A DNA stretch of 63,549 bases from an uncultured Gammaproteobacteria bacterium (GCA_913043815.1 CAJWNY010000006.1:1-63549); one strand, 5' to 3'. Numbered from the stretch's first letter, positions 26,840 to 36,357 are shown. Program-made: numbers and translations. The notes: generated from the letters alone by a model not told the origin.

Positions 26840-27970
26840 TTATAGGCTACCGAAACGCTTCAAATGAAAGTCTACATTGCCAAATAGTGTCTCGATAATA
26901 GTCAAACGCTTGAAGTAATGTCCAATGCTCAGTTCTTCGGTCATGCCCATGCCGCCGTGCAATTGCACTGCGTTTTGGCCAACAAACTTGCCAGACTTAC
27001 CAATTTGAACTTTAAACGCGCTGATCGCTTTTTGGGCTTCAGGGCCATAGCCTTCGTCGATACGCATGCCTGCCATGAACATTAGCGACTTAGATTGCTC
27101 ATGCTCCATGAACATATCAACCATACGGTGCTGTAGCACTTGGAATTTACCAATTGCCTGACCGAACTGCTCGCGCTGCTTGCAGTACTCAACAGTTTCT
27201 TTGTAGAGCTTTTCCATGCAGCCAACTGCTTCTGCGCCAACTGCAAGAATGCCGTCGTCAATTGCGTGCTCTAGTGCAGCAAAACCTTGGCCTATTTCAC
27301 CAACCACGCTGTCTGCTTCGACTTTGACATTATCAAAGGTAATTTCAGAGGCGCGGAACGCGTCTACTGTTGGGTAGTCTCTGCGAGAAAGACCAGCTAT
27401 CTTGGTGTCTACTACAAATAAAGTAATACCATCTTGGTCGCGCTGATCACCAGAGGTGCGAGCACTGACTACAACAAAATCTGCGCTTGGGCCATTAAGT
27501 ACAACTGCTTTGTGACCGTTGATAACAAAGCCATCACCGTCTGCGGTTGCAGTGGTTGTTACATCAGCTAGGTTAAAACGTGCTTGTGGTTCTGCATAGG
27601 CCAACGCGCTTTGCGCACTGCCATCTATAATGCTGGGAAGATACTTAGTTTTAAGCGCTTCGCTGCCACCGTGCTTGATTGCGCCACCGGCTAGAATAAC
27701 GGTACCGAGCATCGGCTCGATCACTAAGCCGTAACCAAATTGCTCCATCATTAACATGCATTCTACTGCACCGCCGCCAAAGCCGCCGTCAGCTTCGCTG
27801 AAACCAACGCCCAACCAACCTAATTCAGCAAAAGTCTGCCAGTTTTGCTCGCTGTAACCTTGCTCAGAGCCAACTGCTTTTTGACGATCGTCAAAGCTGT
27901 AATCGTTCTGAATAAATCGTTCAATGCTTTCTTGTAACAATGTCTGTTCTTCTGTGAAGGAAAAATCCAT
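26840..27970 (-). CDS. Acyl-CoA dehydrogenase, PimD-like small subunit
   Basis: An FAD-dependent acyl-CoA dehydrogenase. The N terminus (MDFSFTEEQTLLQESIERF) and the GGFGGGAVE stretch match the small subunit (PimD) of two-subunit pimeloyl-CoA dehydrogenases and related sterol or aromatic side-chain enzymes. The FAD-binding C-terminal motif QLHGGMGMTEELSIGHYFKR is intact. ATG 27970 follows AGGGG at good spacing, giving 376 residues. It lies next to a second, diverged dehydrogenase gene on the same strand, consistent with a heteromeric enzyme. The substrate is unknown. Confidence 0.85.
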   Translation of the reverse strand: MDFSFTEEQTLLQESIERFIQNDYSFDDRQKAVGSEQGYSEQNWQTFAELGWLGVGFSEADGGFGGGAVECMLMMEQFGYGLVIEPMLGTVILAGGAIKHGGSEALKTKYLPSIIDGSAQSALAYAEPQARFNLADVTTTATADGDGFVINGHKAVVLNGPSADFVVVSARTSGDQRDQDGITLFVVDTKIAGLSRRDYPTVDAFRASEITFDNVKVEADSVVGEIGQGFAALEHAIDDGILAVGAEAVGCMEKLYKETVEYCKQREQFGQAIGKFQVLQHRMVDMFMEHEQSKSLMFMAGMRIDEGYGPEAQKAISAFKVQIGKSGKFVGQNAVQLHGGMGMTEELSIGHYFKRLTIIETLFGNVDFHLKRFGSL

Positions 27971-28167
27971 CAACCTACCCCTTTTGTTTTAGCAAAACTA
28001 TTTTCGTTACGAGCCTAGAAATATTTATTTCTATAACTCCATTTGTCTGAGATCTAAATTTTCTCAATGAGTTCTATTAACTCGCTCTTTACCATCACCG
28101 ACCCATGTATGCGAGAGTCAATGGCCACGTTCTGGAATCATGGTGGTCCTAGACTAAAGATCTAAGA

Positions 28168-29463
28168 TTACCTATTTTCTTCAGAAGTGTCGTTCAATCC
28201 TAATTCAGTGCCGGCCAAAACGTCCCTTAGCTCGAACTCCTCGCGCCCGCCACCTAAACCAACCAACCCTTGTCCAACAAGACTTGAGGCGTTTTGTTCA
28301 AGTAAGTGCGCTTGAGGATAGAGTGGACCCTCGTTATCAAACAAGCGTGCATCAAAATCCGGGAGAGCATAATACCCGAAGCTCGCGATTTGTAGAGCAC
28401 CTAATTTCGCTCTAATTTTGTCCCCGCAGATTTGCAAAATCAGCGGGGACAGTGTTTTTACTCCAGATTCAGCTTGGTTTTGGATTTGGCTTTGGCTTTG
28501 CGCCAGCAGCCGAAGCTCCAAAGCCTGCAACACAGCCAAATCTACACCCAACCCGTTTATGTCTCGACTTAGCTCTTCATCGTCTACGAAACCCTGCTGA
28601 TCTATGTAGCTTTCTATATCAGACAATTGGCGCTGCAAAGCAGGCGCAGTTACCTGAAATTTTGAGGTCACGTCCATAACTACTTGGACTTGGGGCTCTA
28701 AATTGGAGGACTGATGAGCAATACGCTGGATAAAGGCCTGACCAGAAACCGGCAAAATATCTTCTTCGCTCACCACAACATTGGTAAAAACTACTGCACC
28801 AAACTGACTTTGGCTAGCGTTAGAGGGACGTACCTGAACACCGGTCGCGGATAGATCTACAATACATAGACCGTATTCTTTCTCTTCCATGTCAGCGCCC
28901 TGATCGGCTGTTTGATCAAAGCTTTGCTTCGCTCCTCGACCGATATTTCGCGAAAAACCCACTAAAATCCACTGGGCCGCTGCCGCGCCTAAAATCGCGC
29001 GCTTCTCACCGTTCAACTGGTGTTTACCGTTATCTGAGTGCACAAGCGTGGTCGCCATTTGTTGACTCAGGTCCGGCCAATGGGCCTCCTTCCAACCAAA
29101 ACACCAGCCCTGAGTAAGATCTCGGATACCTGGCAAATATTTACTCAGCTGCGCCCGTGCCGCGTAATCAAACAGAAGCGGCCCCACGTGTTCCGTGGCA
29201 AATGTTCGGGTTGCTGGCGCGTTAACCGCCAAGCAGCGACTCTGCCAAATATAGTGCTGCACCATCGACCACTCGGTACCGCCAAATTCTGCTGGCCAAC
29301 CAGGCACACTCCAACCCGCGTCAACCACAGCCTTGTACCAAACATCTGACTGTCCTAAGCCGCGGGCACCAAGCGACTGGCTTTCAGCCGGCCAATACTG
29401 GGCAATAAACTCGTCTACTTGGACGCAAAACGCTTGTTCTTGTTGAGAAAATTGAATCTGCAC
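28168..29463 (-). CDS. Degenerate acyl-CoA dehydrogenase-like (PimC-like large) subunit
   Basis: The 431-residue product keeps the outline of an acyl-CoA dehydrogenase: the N-terminal helical domain with GWSVPGWPAEFGGTEWSMVQ, and a remnant of the middle domain with LNGEKRAILGAAAAQW. Usual binding motifs are changed: the FSEPGAGSD-type block reads GWKEAHWPDLSQQ, and the C-terminal GGTNEIQR-type motif is reduced to GLGGGREEFELRD. The helices near residues 260-340 are Gln-rich and poorly conserved. It probably serves as the large, possibly non-catalytic partner of the neighbouring PimD-like subunit. It starts with GTG and a weak ribosome-binding site. Confidence 0.65.
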   Translation of the reverse strand: MQIQFSQQEQAFCVQVDEFIAQYWPAESQSLGARGLGQSDVWYKAVVDAGWSVPGWPAEFGGTEWSMVQHYIWQSRCLAVNAPATRTFATEHVGPLLFDYAARAQLSKYLPGIRDLTQGWCFGWKEAHWPDLSQQMATTLVHSDNGKHQLNGEKRAILGAAAAQWILVGFSRNIGRGAKQSFDQTADQGADMEEKEYGLCIVDLSATGVQVRPSNASQSQFGAVVFTNVVVSEEDILPVSGQAFIQRIAHQSSNLEPQVQVVMDVTSKFQVTAPALQRQLSDIESYIDQQGFVDDEELSRDINGLGVDLAVLQALELRLLAQSQSQIQNQAESGVKTLSPLILQICGDKIRAKLGALQIASFGYYALPDFDARLFDNEGPLYPQAHLLEQNASSLVGQGLVGLGGGREEFELRDVLAGTELGLNDTSEENR

Positions 29464-29666
29464 CGGTACTTTTTTAACCTCTTTTTACCCTTTATTTAAC
29501 ATTTGGTTCTATTGTTCAACTTCTGATAAACGGAACGCAGGTAAGCATACCGCCAAGCTAAGCATTTGGCTTTCTCCTAAGACGCAAATGGCGAAATCAC
29601 ATAGATAAAACTGTTCAAGATAGGCACCATACCAGACAGGAAAATTCGAATTATAGGGGAGACGAT

Positions 29667-30524
29667 ATGAGTTACAGCACCATTCTTTATGAAGTTGAAG
29701 ACAGCATTCTAACCATTACATTGAATCGGCCAGAGGCTTTGAATGCATTCAACAATGAAATGCTTTTTGAATTAATCGACGCATGCGACCAAGCCGATGC
29801 AGACGACGATGTAAAGGCCATTATTATCACCGGCGCGGGCAGAGGCTTTTGCGCTGGCGCTGATTTATCCGGCGGCGGCAATGCCTTTGACTACGACTCT
29901 AGAGAAGACAAGGAAAGTGGCCTAAGCCGAGATGGCGGTGGTCGTTTAACCCTAAGGCTGTACGAACTTAACAAGCCAATTATTGCCGCCATTAACGGGC
30001 CAGCGGTGGGTGTTGGCGTAACCATGACTTTGCCAATGGACATTCGCTTAGCCTCAACAAGCGCCAAATTCGGTTTTGTATTCGCGCGTCGCGGCATTGT
30101 TCCAGAGGCTTGCTCAAGCTATTTCCTGCCCAGAGTTGTGGGCATCAGCAAAGCTCTAGAGTGGTGTTATTCAGGTAAAGTATTTCCTGCAAGTGAGGCC
30201 ATGGACGGCGGACTGCTGAGAAGCTTGCACGAGCCTGAAGACTTGCTGGTTAAAGCAAGGGAAATTGCCGCAGAGATCAGAGACAACACCTCCGCCGTGT
30301 CCATTACGCTCGTCCGCCACATGATGTGGAAGATGCTAGGCGCAGATCACCCAATGGAAGCACATAAAATTGATTCTCGTGGCATTTATCACCGTGGTAA
30401 GTCGCCAGATTCTAAGGAAGGCGTAGTTTCATTCTTAGAAAAAAGACCGGCAGAATTTCCAGGCAAAGTCTCCACCGACATGCCTGAATTTTTCCCATGG
30501 TGGGAAGGCCGAGAATTTTCTTAA
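29667..30524 (+). CDS. Enoyl-CoA hydratase/isomerase family protein
   Basis: A crotonase-fold enzyme acting on acyl-CoA thioesters. The N-terminal ITLNRPEALNAFN motif, the oxyanion-hole segment GAGRGFCAGADLSGGG and the NGPAVGVGVTMTLPMDIRLAS block are all present. The typical acidic catalytic region reads RRGIVPEACSSYFLPR, which places one Glu where hydratases have one of their two. At 285 residues it is a little longer than average because of a charged insert after the oxyanion hole. AGGGGAG precedes the ATG. It is divergent from the acyl-CoA dehydrogenase pair and would follow it in beta-oxidation. Confidence 0.87.
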   Translation: MSYSTILYEVEDSILTITLNRPEALNAFNNEMLFELIDACDQADADDDVKAIIITGAGRGFCAGADLSGGGNAFDYDSREDKESGLSRDGGGRLTLRLYELNKPIIAAINGPAVGVGVTMTLPMDIRLASTSAKFGFVFARRGIVPEACSSYFLPRVVGISKALEWCYSGKVFPASEAMDGGLLRSLHEPEDLLVKAREIAAEIRDNTSAVSITLVRHMMWKMLGADHPMEAHKIDSRGIYHRGKSPDSKEGVVSFLEKRPAEFPGKVSTDMPEFFPWWEGREFS

Positions 30525-30580
30525 CCCACCCGGAACGCCGTGGCTCTTGACCTAAACTCTCGATCTAGTGCTGCTCTTGG

Positions 30581-30617
30581 TACTAGGCCTTTTATTGCGG
30601 TCGGCTAAGGCCTAGTA
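30581..30617. repeat. Strong 11-bp inverted repeat before the CDGSH gene
   Basis: TACTAGGCCTT (30581-30591) and AAGGCCTAGTA (30607-30617) are perfectly complementary with a 15-base loop, extendable by two more pairs (one G-U). There is no following T-run, so it is not a classical terminator. It lies 57 bases after the enoyl-CoA hydratase stop and 46 bases before the CDGSH start. It may be an RNA-processing or stability element, or a degenerate terminator. Confidence 0.5.
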
Positions 30618-30662
30618 TCCGGTTCATTATCCAATTTATATCTAAAAAAATAAGGAAGGCAT

Positions 30663-30911
30663 GTGAGTAATCCAGTCATAGCACAAAAAGCTCCCTACCC
30701 AGTAGATGTAGTTGAAGGCAAAAAGTACTTTTGGTGCTCTTGTGGAAAAAGCGCGAGACAACCCCTTTGCGATGGTTCGCATGAAGGCACAGATTTCCTC
30801 CCAATGACCTATACGGCAGAAAAAGCTGAAACCATGTTTTTCTGTGGATGTAAGCTGACAAAAGGTGCGCCCCTGTGTGATGGCGCTCACAACGTACTGC
30901 CTCAGGATTAG
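30663..30911 (+). CDS. Double-CDGSH iron-sulfur protein
   Basis: A small 82-residue protein with two tandem CDGSH (mitoNEET-type) 2Fe-2S motifs. The first has ligands Cys25, Cys27, Cys36 and His40 (LCDGSH); the second has Cys61, Cys63, Cys72 and His76 (LCDGAH). The 3Cys-1His ligation gives labile clusters used for redox sensing or cluster transfer. The start is GTG, with AAGGAAGG just upstream. The DUF349 gene begins only seven bases after its stop, so the two are likely cotranscribed. The precise function is unknown. Confidence 0.88.
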   Translation: MSNPVIAQKAPYPVDVVEGKKYFWCSCGKSARQPLCDGSHEGTDFLPMTYTAEKAETMFFCGCKLTKGAPLCDGAHNVLPQD

Positions 30912-30918
30912 TAAGCCC

Positions 30919-33648
30919 ATGTTTAAGCGTCTGTTTAACTTCGATGAAAGGTCAGCTCAAAAATTAGTGAACCAATTGGAATCTAGCGAAGATGTTGGAA
31001 AAGTAGAGATCCTTAGATCTTTAGCAAAGGAACAAGGTTCTAATGTGTTAGTAGATCCGCTTAAAAAAACTGTGGTTAGCATATTACAGTCTTCTTCTGA
31101 CGATGAAGTTAAAAGATCTGCAATGCTGCTAATCGAAGACCATGGCTTATTAGAACCATTTTTGAGCAATGAAGATCTTGCACCTGCGGCTGCAGCGAAG
31201 ATCATTTCATTGGTTGGCAGCGACCATAGCAATCCGCTCATGACAGACCCACGAATAATAAATGCACGTATCGCCAATGCTACCGCTGAGGATGTTGAGA
31301 GCCTACTTGTACACGCAACTTCACTTGATCAGTTATGCCAACTGGCAATGCGCGGCACTGAAACATCTCTACGCAGCATACTGAGTAAACCTCAGATGCG
31401 TAGCGAAGCGGCGTTCACTTTATTGGAGAGGTCTTCTAGAGGTCACGACAAAGCAACTAATCGTTTAGCACGCACTCGGCTAGACACTATTAGAAAAGCA
31501 AAGTCATCTAAGGCTGCAAACATCGAGAATCTTGATGCTGTAGATGACAATATTAAAAAAACATTAAAGATAAAGGCCACAAATTTAGATGCCCTCATCG
31601 TACAGCGGAAAAAACTCAACTTATTGAATGAAAAACGCCGTAATGTCATAAGCGCTATCGCGCAGTCAGCGACTGACTTAAACGCCTTGATAGAAGGCGA
31701 GAGCATATATGCGCTGGCGGCTAACCCGCTTGAGCATATAGATATCTCCGTGCCAGACGCCTCAAGCAACCCTTATCCAGATTTAATTAAACAACTTGAG
31801 CAAGTTGAAGTAGCCGTTAAAGAAGAAAACGCGCTAGAAAATTTGCAGCGACTGATTTCGCAGAGACAAGAAATTTCAGAGGCGTGGACTGTTGCGTCAG
31901 AACAATTCCCACCCAGCCAAAACCAAGAAGATATTTACCGGAGCGCCAGTTCAAAAGTACAACAGCTTGCCAATGCAGCGGAGAGGCTTGGCAAAGTCGC
32001 GCCTAATGCCCTCGCATTGTTTGGGCAATCTGGCGAAAAGAATATTAGGCGCTCACTAGAGGCCATTAGAAAATGGAATTCTCGGGCAGAAAAAACACTG
32101 TCGCAAATAGCATGGCCAAAAGAACTCGCTGAACCGACGATACTCCGAGATTTCGCCGCAGCAATGCAGTCAAACTCTGCCATAGTTACTGATCTATCCA
32201 ATGAGCAAAAAAAGTTGACCTCTGAATTAGCAGCAATGATTAAGAGCATTGGAACGGCGGTTGAGGATGGCCGTCTGAAACCGGCGAGCCAAACCTTGAG
32301 CCAAGCCCGCGCCATTCAAAAACGCGGCATCTCCGGTTTTGAAAAGGAAATAAACGCGCTGAGCGCCCTGGTGGGTGAAATGCGCGATTGGGAAGACTTT
32401 GCTACACACCCTAAGCGCGATCAATTAATTACTGATCTCCAGCACTTGGTCGACAACCCAATGGAGCCGGAAAACCAAGCAGATCGCCTCAAAGATTTAC
32501 GTCGACAATGGAACGCCCTTGGCAACTTGCGCCGAGAAGAAGCTGAACTACAAGCACGCTTCGACACATTGGCTGACCAAGCGTTTGCCGTGTGTAAAGC
32601 ATATTACGCTAAACAAAATACGGTCAAAAAGAACAATCTCAAGAGTCGTAAAGTACTGTGCGCGGAAGTACAAAATTATCTGCAAAGTGCAGATTGGGTA
32701 AATGCCGACATGCAAGCGGTGGAAGGTATAATGCGAACGGCTAGAACGGAATGGCGCACCTATCACCCCTGCGACACCAAAGCCCTAAAACCAGTTGAGA
32801 AAGAATTTGAAGCAGTGCAGGCGCAGCTGTACCAGCACATAAAAAGTGCTAGAGAGAATAACATTGCGGCAAAAGAAGCAATTGTTGCCGACGCTAAGGC
32901 GCTCTTAGAGCTCGAAGATATAGAGGTTCAAACAACCAAAGCCAAAGAATTGCAAACTCGCTGGAAAACTATTGGCGGTACACCTAGAGGTATCGACCAA
33001 CGTTTGTGGAGAGAATTTCGCGCAGCTTGCGATGAAATATTCAAACGTCTAGACACTTCCAAAAATGCAGCGGCATTAGCTAATAAAGAACAGCAAAAGA
33101 TACTCGACAAGGCCATTGCTGCTTTCGATACTAAGCAAGCTGACCAAACTGTATTCAGAGCAGACTTCGAGACCTTAGCAGAACTGGCGGACCAAACCGT
33201 TCTAACAGGCGTACATCTAAAGCAACTGCGAGACTTCCGCAAACTGATGGAAGATCTGCAACAAAATGCCAAACAGGCCAAGGTGACGTCTCGTCTGCAA
33301 CAATGGAAAGACTGGGATATTGCGGTAAGTGAGGGCGAGCAAAACAAAGAACCCATCGTTTCGCCTCACACTGTTTTTATCAGTCGTATTAATGGAGCCT
33401 TAACAGGTGAAGACCTAGAGAGGCTGACGATTGAAGCCGAAATTGCGGCAGAACTACCTAGCCCAGCGAAAGATCAGGCATTGAAAATGACCTTACAAGT
33501 GGAACTCATGAATGCCGGGCGGCGCAATATGCAGTTGATCCAAAACCAAGAATTTATTGACCGTTGGTGTGCAACCGGACCCAAGCTGAAGAAACACAAC
33601 GTTCTGAGAAATCGTTTCTTTAAGGCCTTGGAACACCGGTTAAGTTAA
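30919..33648 (+). CDS. Long DUF349-domain coiled-coil protein
   Basis: A 909-residue, mostly helical cytoplasmic protein with several DUF349-type repeats, recognisable by W-x(3)-G motifs such as RRQWNALGNLRREEAELQ (near residue 530) and RWKTIGGTPRGIDQRLW (near residue 680). The N-terminal part has helical HEAT-like stretches, and much of the rest is predicted coiled coil. I start at ATG 30919 (MFKRLFNF), eight bases after the CDGSH stop; the frame extends further upstream only through the CDGSH gene. DUF349 proteins are common in gammaproteobacteria and lack a settled function. Confidence 0.82.
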   Translation: MFKRLFNFDERSAQKLVNQLESSEDVGKVEILRSLAKEQGSNVLVDPLKKTVVSILQSSSDDEVKRSAMLLIEDHGLLEPFLSNEDLAPAAAAKIISLVGSDHSNPLMTDPRIINARIANATAEDVESLLVHATSLDQLCQLAMRGTETSLRSILSKPQMRSEAAFTLLERSSRGHDKATNRLARTRLDTIRKAKSSKAANIENLDAVDDNIKKTLKIKATNLDALIVQRKKLNLLNEKRRNVISAIAQSATDLNALIEGESIYALAANPLEHIDISVPDASSNPYPDLIKQLEQVEVAVKEENALENLQRLISQRQEISEAWTVASEQFPPSQNQEDIYRSASSKVQQLANAAERLGKVAPNALALFGQSGEKNIRRSLEAIRKWNSRAEKTLSQIAWPKELAEPTILRDFAAAMQSNSAIVTDLSNEQKKLTSELAAMIKSIGTAVEDGRLKPASQTLSQARAIQKRGISGFEKEINALSALVGEMRDWEDFATHPKRDQLITDLQHLVDNPMEPENQADRLKDLRRQWNALGNLRREEAELQARFDTLADQAFAVCKAYYAKQNTVKKNNLKSRKVLCAEVQNYLQSADWVNADMQAVEGIMRTARTEWRTYHPCDTKALKPVEKEFEAVQAQLYQHIKSARENNIAAKEAIVADAKALLELEDIEVQTTKAKELQTRWKTIGGTPRGIDQRLWREFRAACDEIFKRLDTSKNAAALANKEQQKILDKAIAAFDTKQADQTVFRADFETLAELADQTVLTGVHLKQLRDFRKLMEDLQQNAKQAKVTSRLQQWKDWDIAVSEGEQNKEPIVSPHTVFISRINGALTGEDLERLTIEAEIAAELPSPAKDQALKMTLQVELMNAGRRNMQLIQNQEFIDRWCATGPKLKKHNVLRNRFFKALEHRLS

Positions 33649-33734
33649 TGTTCCTTGGGAAATGCAGCATTGAAGAGAAATAGCTGCTGGGCCAGTTATT
33701 GCTTATAGGCTAACTTGAGAAAGCAGAGGATCTC

Positions 33735-35093
33735 TCAAGCTAATTTGATAGGAAAGCAGAGCGAGACCTTTGCCCCGCCCAGTGCGCTGTCACTGATAGA
33801 CAAACTGCCTTCATATAAAATAACCAGTTCTTTCGCAGCAGCCAAGCCAATTCCCTGACCTGATACCTGTGTATCTAAACGTAGACCACGACTAAGCACT
33901 TCTTCGCGCATGGCATCTGGAATACCTGGCCCGTCGTCTTCAATGGTTATGCTAATATTTGCGTCGATAGCCTGAATCATTTGAACTTCACCAACGCTTA
34001 TCACTACTGAATATTTACCGTATTTGCACGCGTTCTCAACAACATTACCCAGTATCTCCAACAAATCTCCCTCGTCGATTCGTAGCTTAGGTTGCGCGTG
34101 TAAGGTCAACAATAAGTCCATCTTCGGGAACGCAACCTCTAAGGTGCTCACCAACTTTCGCGTAACCTGCGCAACATCTATTTGAGTACTCAGCATCACT
34201 GGTGCAGCTAACACTACCCGCGCCAATTGACGACTTACTGTGTCTTGCATTCGATCAATTTGATCCTTAATTAAAGGTTTGTCTATTGTCACCTCTACTA
34301 GTGCATTACGTAAAACGCTCAATGGTGTTTTTAGACTATGAGCTAAGTTATCTAGAGCTTGTCGATATCGAATGCGCTGCTGCTGTTCGTGACTGGCAAA
34401 GCGCTGCAAATTTTCCGCCAATCCAGACAGCTCGATCGGATACTTACTGCTCAGTTCGCTGCGTGTGCCTTGCTCTAGTTCCCGCACTTCTCTTTGCATC
34501 ACCAGCAAAGGCTTCAGCCCCCAACCGAGGGCCAGAAACTGGGCTAAGATAAAAAATAGGGTAGCGCCACCTAGGCCCAGCAGCAGATTTTGCCGAAAAT
34601 CATCTATGGCAGCCAAATACGGTGCTTGGTCAACTATGGCAGTGAAAACTACCTGACTGGGTTCAATGCCATCCCAAATAACTGCGTAACTAAGCTGAAA
34701 CCTTGCCTGGACACCACCAATATTAGAGAAAGAAAAAACACCAGGCGTGAGGTTTGCGAACGACAAATTATTGCTTAACCCAGACGAATCAATAGATTGA
34801 AGTGAAGGCGAGCGCCAGAGAATTTGCTTTGGATCGGCAGTTACAATGGCATAAAGGCCAGATTTTGCTTGGGTAAGGCGAGGATCTGCGAGCGATTGAC
34901 TGAACACCAAACTGGCGCCTTCTTCCTTCGCAATACCCATAAGCGCATAGATCACCAGCCTTAATTGTTGTTCCGCACCTTGAACAATACTGGCGGAATA
35001 AGTTTTATCCAACACCCAACCAGTGGAGGTCAAAACAATCACCAAAATCAGACTAGTGATTGAAATGAGCCGGCGCTGAATTGAGACTGCCAT
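33735..35093 (-). CDS. PhoQ-like sensor histidine kinase
   Basis: An inner-membrane sensor kinase. TM1 covers about residues 8-27 and TM2 about 168-190, bracketing a periplasmic sensor domain of about 140 residues. The H-box reads AHSLKTPLSVL, as in PhoQ rather than in most EnvZ/OmpR kinases; the N-box is GNVVENACKYG, and EDDGPGIPD and GQGIGLAAAKEL form the G boxes. I use ATG 35093 (452 residues); a GTG six codons upstream is an alternative. It is the last gene of a PepSY-regulator-kinase operon. The ligand (divalent cations, peptides or other) cannot be read from sequence. Confidence 0.88.
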   Translation of the reverse strand: MAVSIQRRLISITSLILVIVLTSTGWVLDKTYSASIVQGAEQQLRLVIYALMGIAKEEGASLVFSQSLADPRLTQAKSGLYAIVTADPKQILWRSPSLQSIDSSGLSNNLSFANLTPGVFSFSNIGGVQARFQLSYAVIWDGIEPSQVVFTAIVDQAPYLAAIDDFRQNLLLGLGGATLFFILAQFLALGWGLKPLLVMQREVRELEQGTRSELSSKYPIELSGLAENLQRFASHEQQQRIRYRQALDNLAHSLKTPLSVLRNALVEVTIDKPLIKDQIDRMQDTVSRQLARVVLAAPVMLSTQIDVAQVTRKLVSTLEVAFPKMDLLLTLHAQPKLRIDEGDLLEILGNVVENACKYGKYSVVISVGEVQMIQAIDANISITIEDDGPGIPDAMREEVLSRGLRLDTQVSGQGIGLAAAKELVILYEGSLSISDSALGGAKVSLCFPIKLA

Positions 35094-35143
35094 TAGCGGC
35101 CTAGACTTCACAACCTGAGGTACATAGCAACCAACAGAAACGT

Positions 35144-35818
35144 TTAAGCGTCATTGTTGGCTGCACTAAATCTATAACCTTGACCACGAATGGTTTTGAT
35201 CAAATTAAGTGGCGCGATTTTTTTTCGCAAACGGCCAACAAACACCTCAAGCACATTACTGTCTCGATCAAAATCTTGCTCGTACAAATGTTCGGTAAGC
35301 TCAGTTTTAGAAACAATATGGTCTTGATTGAGCATCAGATATTCCAACACCCTGTATTCGAAAGCCGTTAACTCCATGGTTTTGCCCTGCAGTGTTGCTA
35401 CTTTCCGGCTGATATCTAAACTCAATTCAGCACAGACAATTACTGGTGTCGCATGCCCCGTAGAGCGACGAATCAGAGCGCTAAGTCGCGCAACTAATTC
35501 TTCCATTTGAAAAGGTTTAGTCAAATAGTCGTCGGCACCTGCGTCCAAACCGCCCACTTTATCCTGCCAATGACTTCTGGCTGTTAATACTAGTATGGGG
35601 AAGTCGTGTTTTGCAGCGCGCAAGGATTTAATTAGATCGACACCATCAATTTTTGGCAGACCCAAGTCTATAACGGCAGCATCCACCGGATATTCGCTTC
35701 CGTAGTAAAAGCCTTCTTCGCCATCAACTGCTACATCCACCGCGTAACCCTCGCCTCGAAGATGGGTGGTTAATTGCTCGCGTAGATTGGCTTCATCTTC
35801 TACAACGAGAATGCGCAT
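35144..35818 (-). CDS. PhoP-like OmpR-family response regulator
   Basis: A two-domain regulator. The receiver has the acidic pair in VVEDE, the phosphoacceptor Asp51 in AVIDLGLP, Thr in LVLTARSHWQDKV and Lys in YLTKPF. The C-terminal winged-helix domain contains LTAFEYRVLEYLM and RGQGYRF. The ARxxWQDKVxxLxAGADDYxTKPF stretch is strongly like PhoP. It starts four bases after the PepSY stop and ends about 50 bases before the kinase start, so the three form an operon. I leave the symbol empty because orthology to enteric PhoP is not proven. Confidence 0.9.
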   Translation of the reverse strand: MRILVVEDEANLREQLTTHLRGEGYAVDVAVDGEEGFYYGSEYPVDAAVIDLGLPKIDGVDLIKSLRAAKHDFPILVLTARSHWQDKVGGLDAGADDYLTKPFQMEELVARLSALIRRSTGHATPVIVCAELSLDISRKVATLQGKTMELTAFEYRVLEYLMLNQDHIVSKTELTEHLYEQDFDRDSNVLEVFVGRLRKKIAPLNLIKTIRGQGYRFSAANNDA

Positions 35819-35821
35819 AAT

Positions 35822-36142
35822 TCACCTAGTTTTTTTGACACGGCCACGGCCATCAATCACAACATTCAACACTCGGCCACCATCCACCAGCAGACGAATA
35901 TGGTGCCGCGGAGCGCCTTGCCCATTTTTTGACTGCGCGGAAAGCACACGGCCGCCATTTTCACTGAGCGCGATATTAATGGCTTGTTGCAGAGACAGAC
36001 CTGACGCAATGCGGATTCCGGGTTGGGCTATAACCCCCTGGCGAGATTGATTACTTTCGGCGAAGGAAATGCTTGCAACTATTGCCCAAGGTGCTACGAG
36101 GGTGCCAAGTAGCAACCAATAATTTTTCTTTTTCTTACTCAT
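35822..36142 (-). CDS. PepSY-domain secreted or membrane-anchored small protein
   Basis: A 106-residue protein with a basic N terminus (MSKKKKNYW), one hydrophobic signal or anchor segment (about 8-28) and a PepSY-like domain (SGLSLQQAINIALSENGGRVLSA...). PepSY proteins next to PhoPQ-type systems are common and may modulate the sensor. I start at ATG 36142; the longer frame upstream adds an unlikely second hydrophobic leader. No ribosome-binding site is evident, but a TATATT element lies only about ten bases upstream, so translation could be nearly leaderless. Confidence 0.8.
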   Translation of the reverse strand: MSKKKKNYWLLLGTLVAPWAIVASISFAESNQSRQGVIAQPGIRIASGLSLQQAINIALSENGGRVLSAQSKNGQGAPRHHIRLLVDGGRVLNVVIDGRGRVKKTR

Positions 36143-36357
36143 GGTTGAAATATAGCAGGCCAATTCTCTAATTACCCAGAACAAATCGCAGTTATACACC
36201 GCACTGACAATACTCAACAAGTCCCAGGAAGTAATCACTGAAGCGGCTATTTCAGCAATAATCAATAGGCGAACCACTCGGCACAAATGAGGGTTGTCCC
36301 TAGCGATGATGGGAATAACTTTGACTTTGGTTCGAATTTTCCTGGGTACTGTCGAGG

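Noticed and set aside
33714-33739. Inverted repeat at the end of the histidine kinase gene as a terminator
   Set aside because: CTTGAGA and TCTCAAG pair perfectly over 7 bp, but no T-run follows on either strand, so an intrinsic terminator is not supported.
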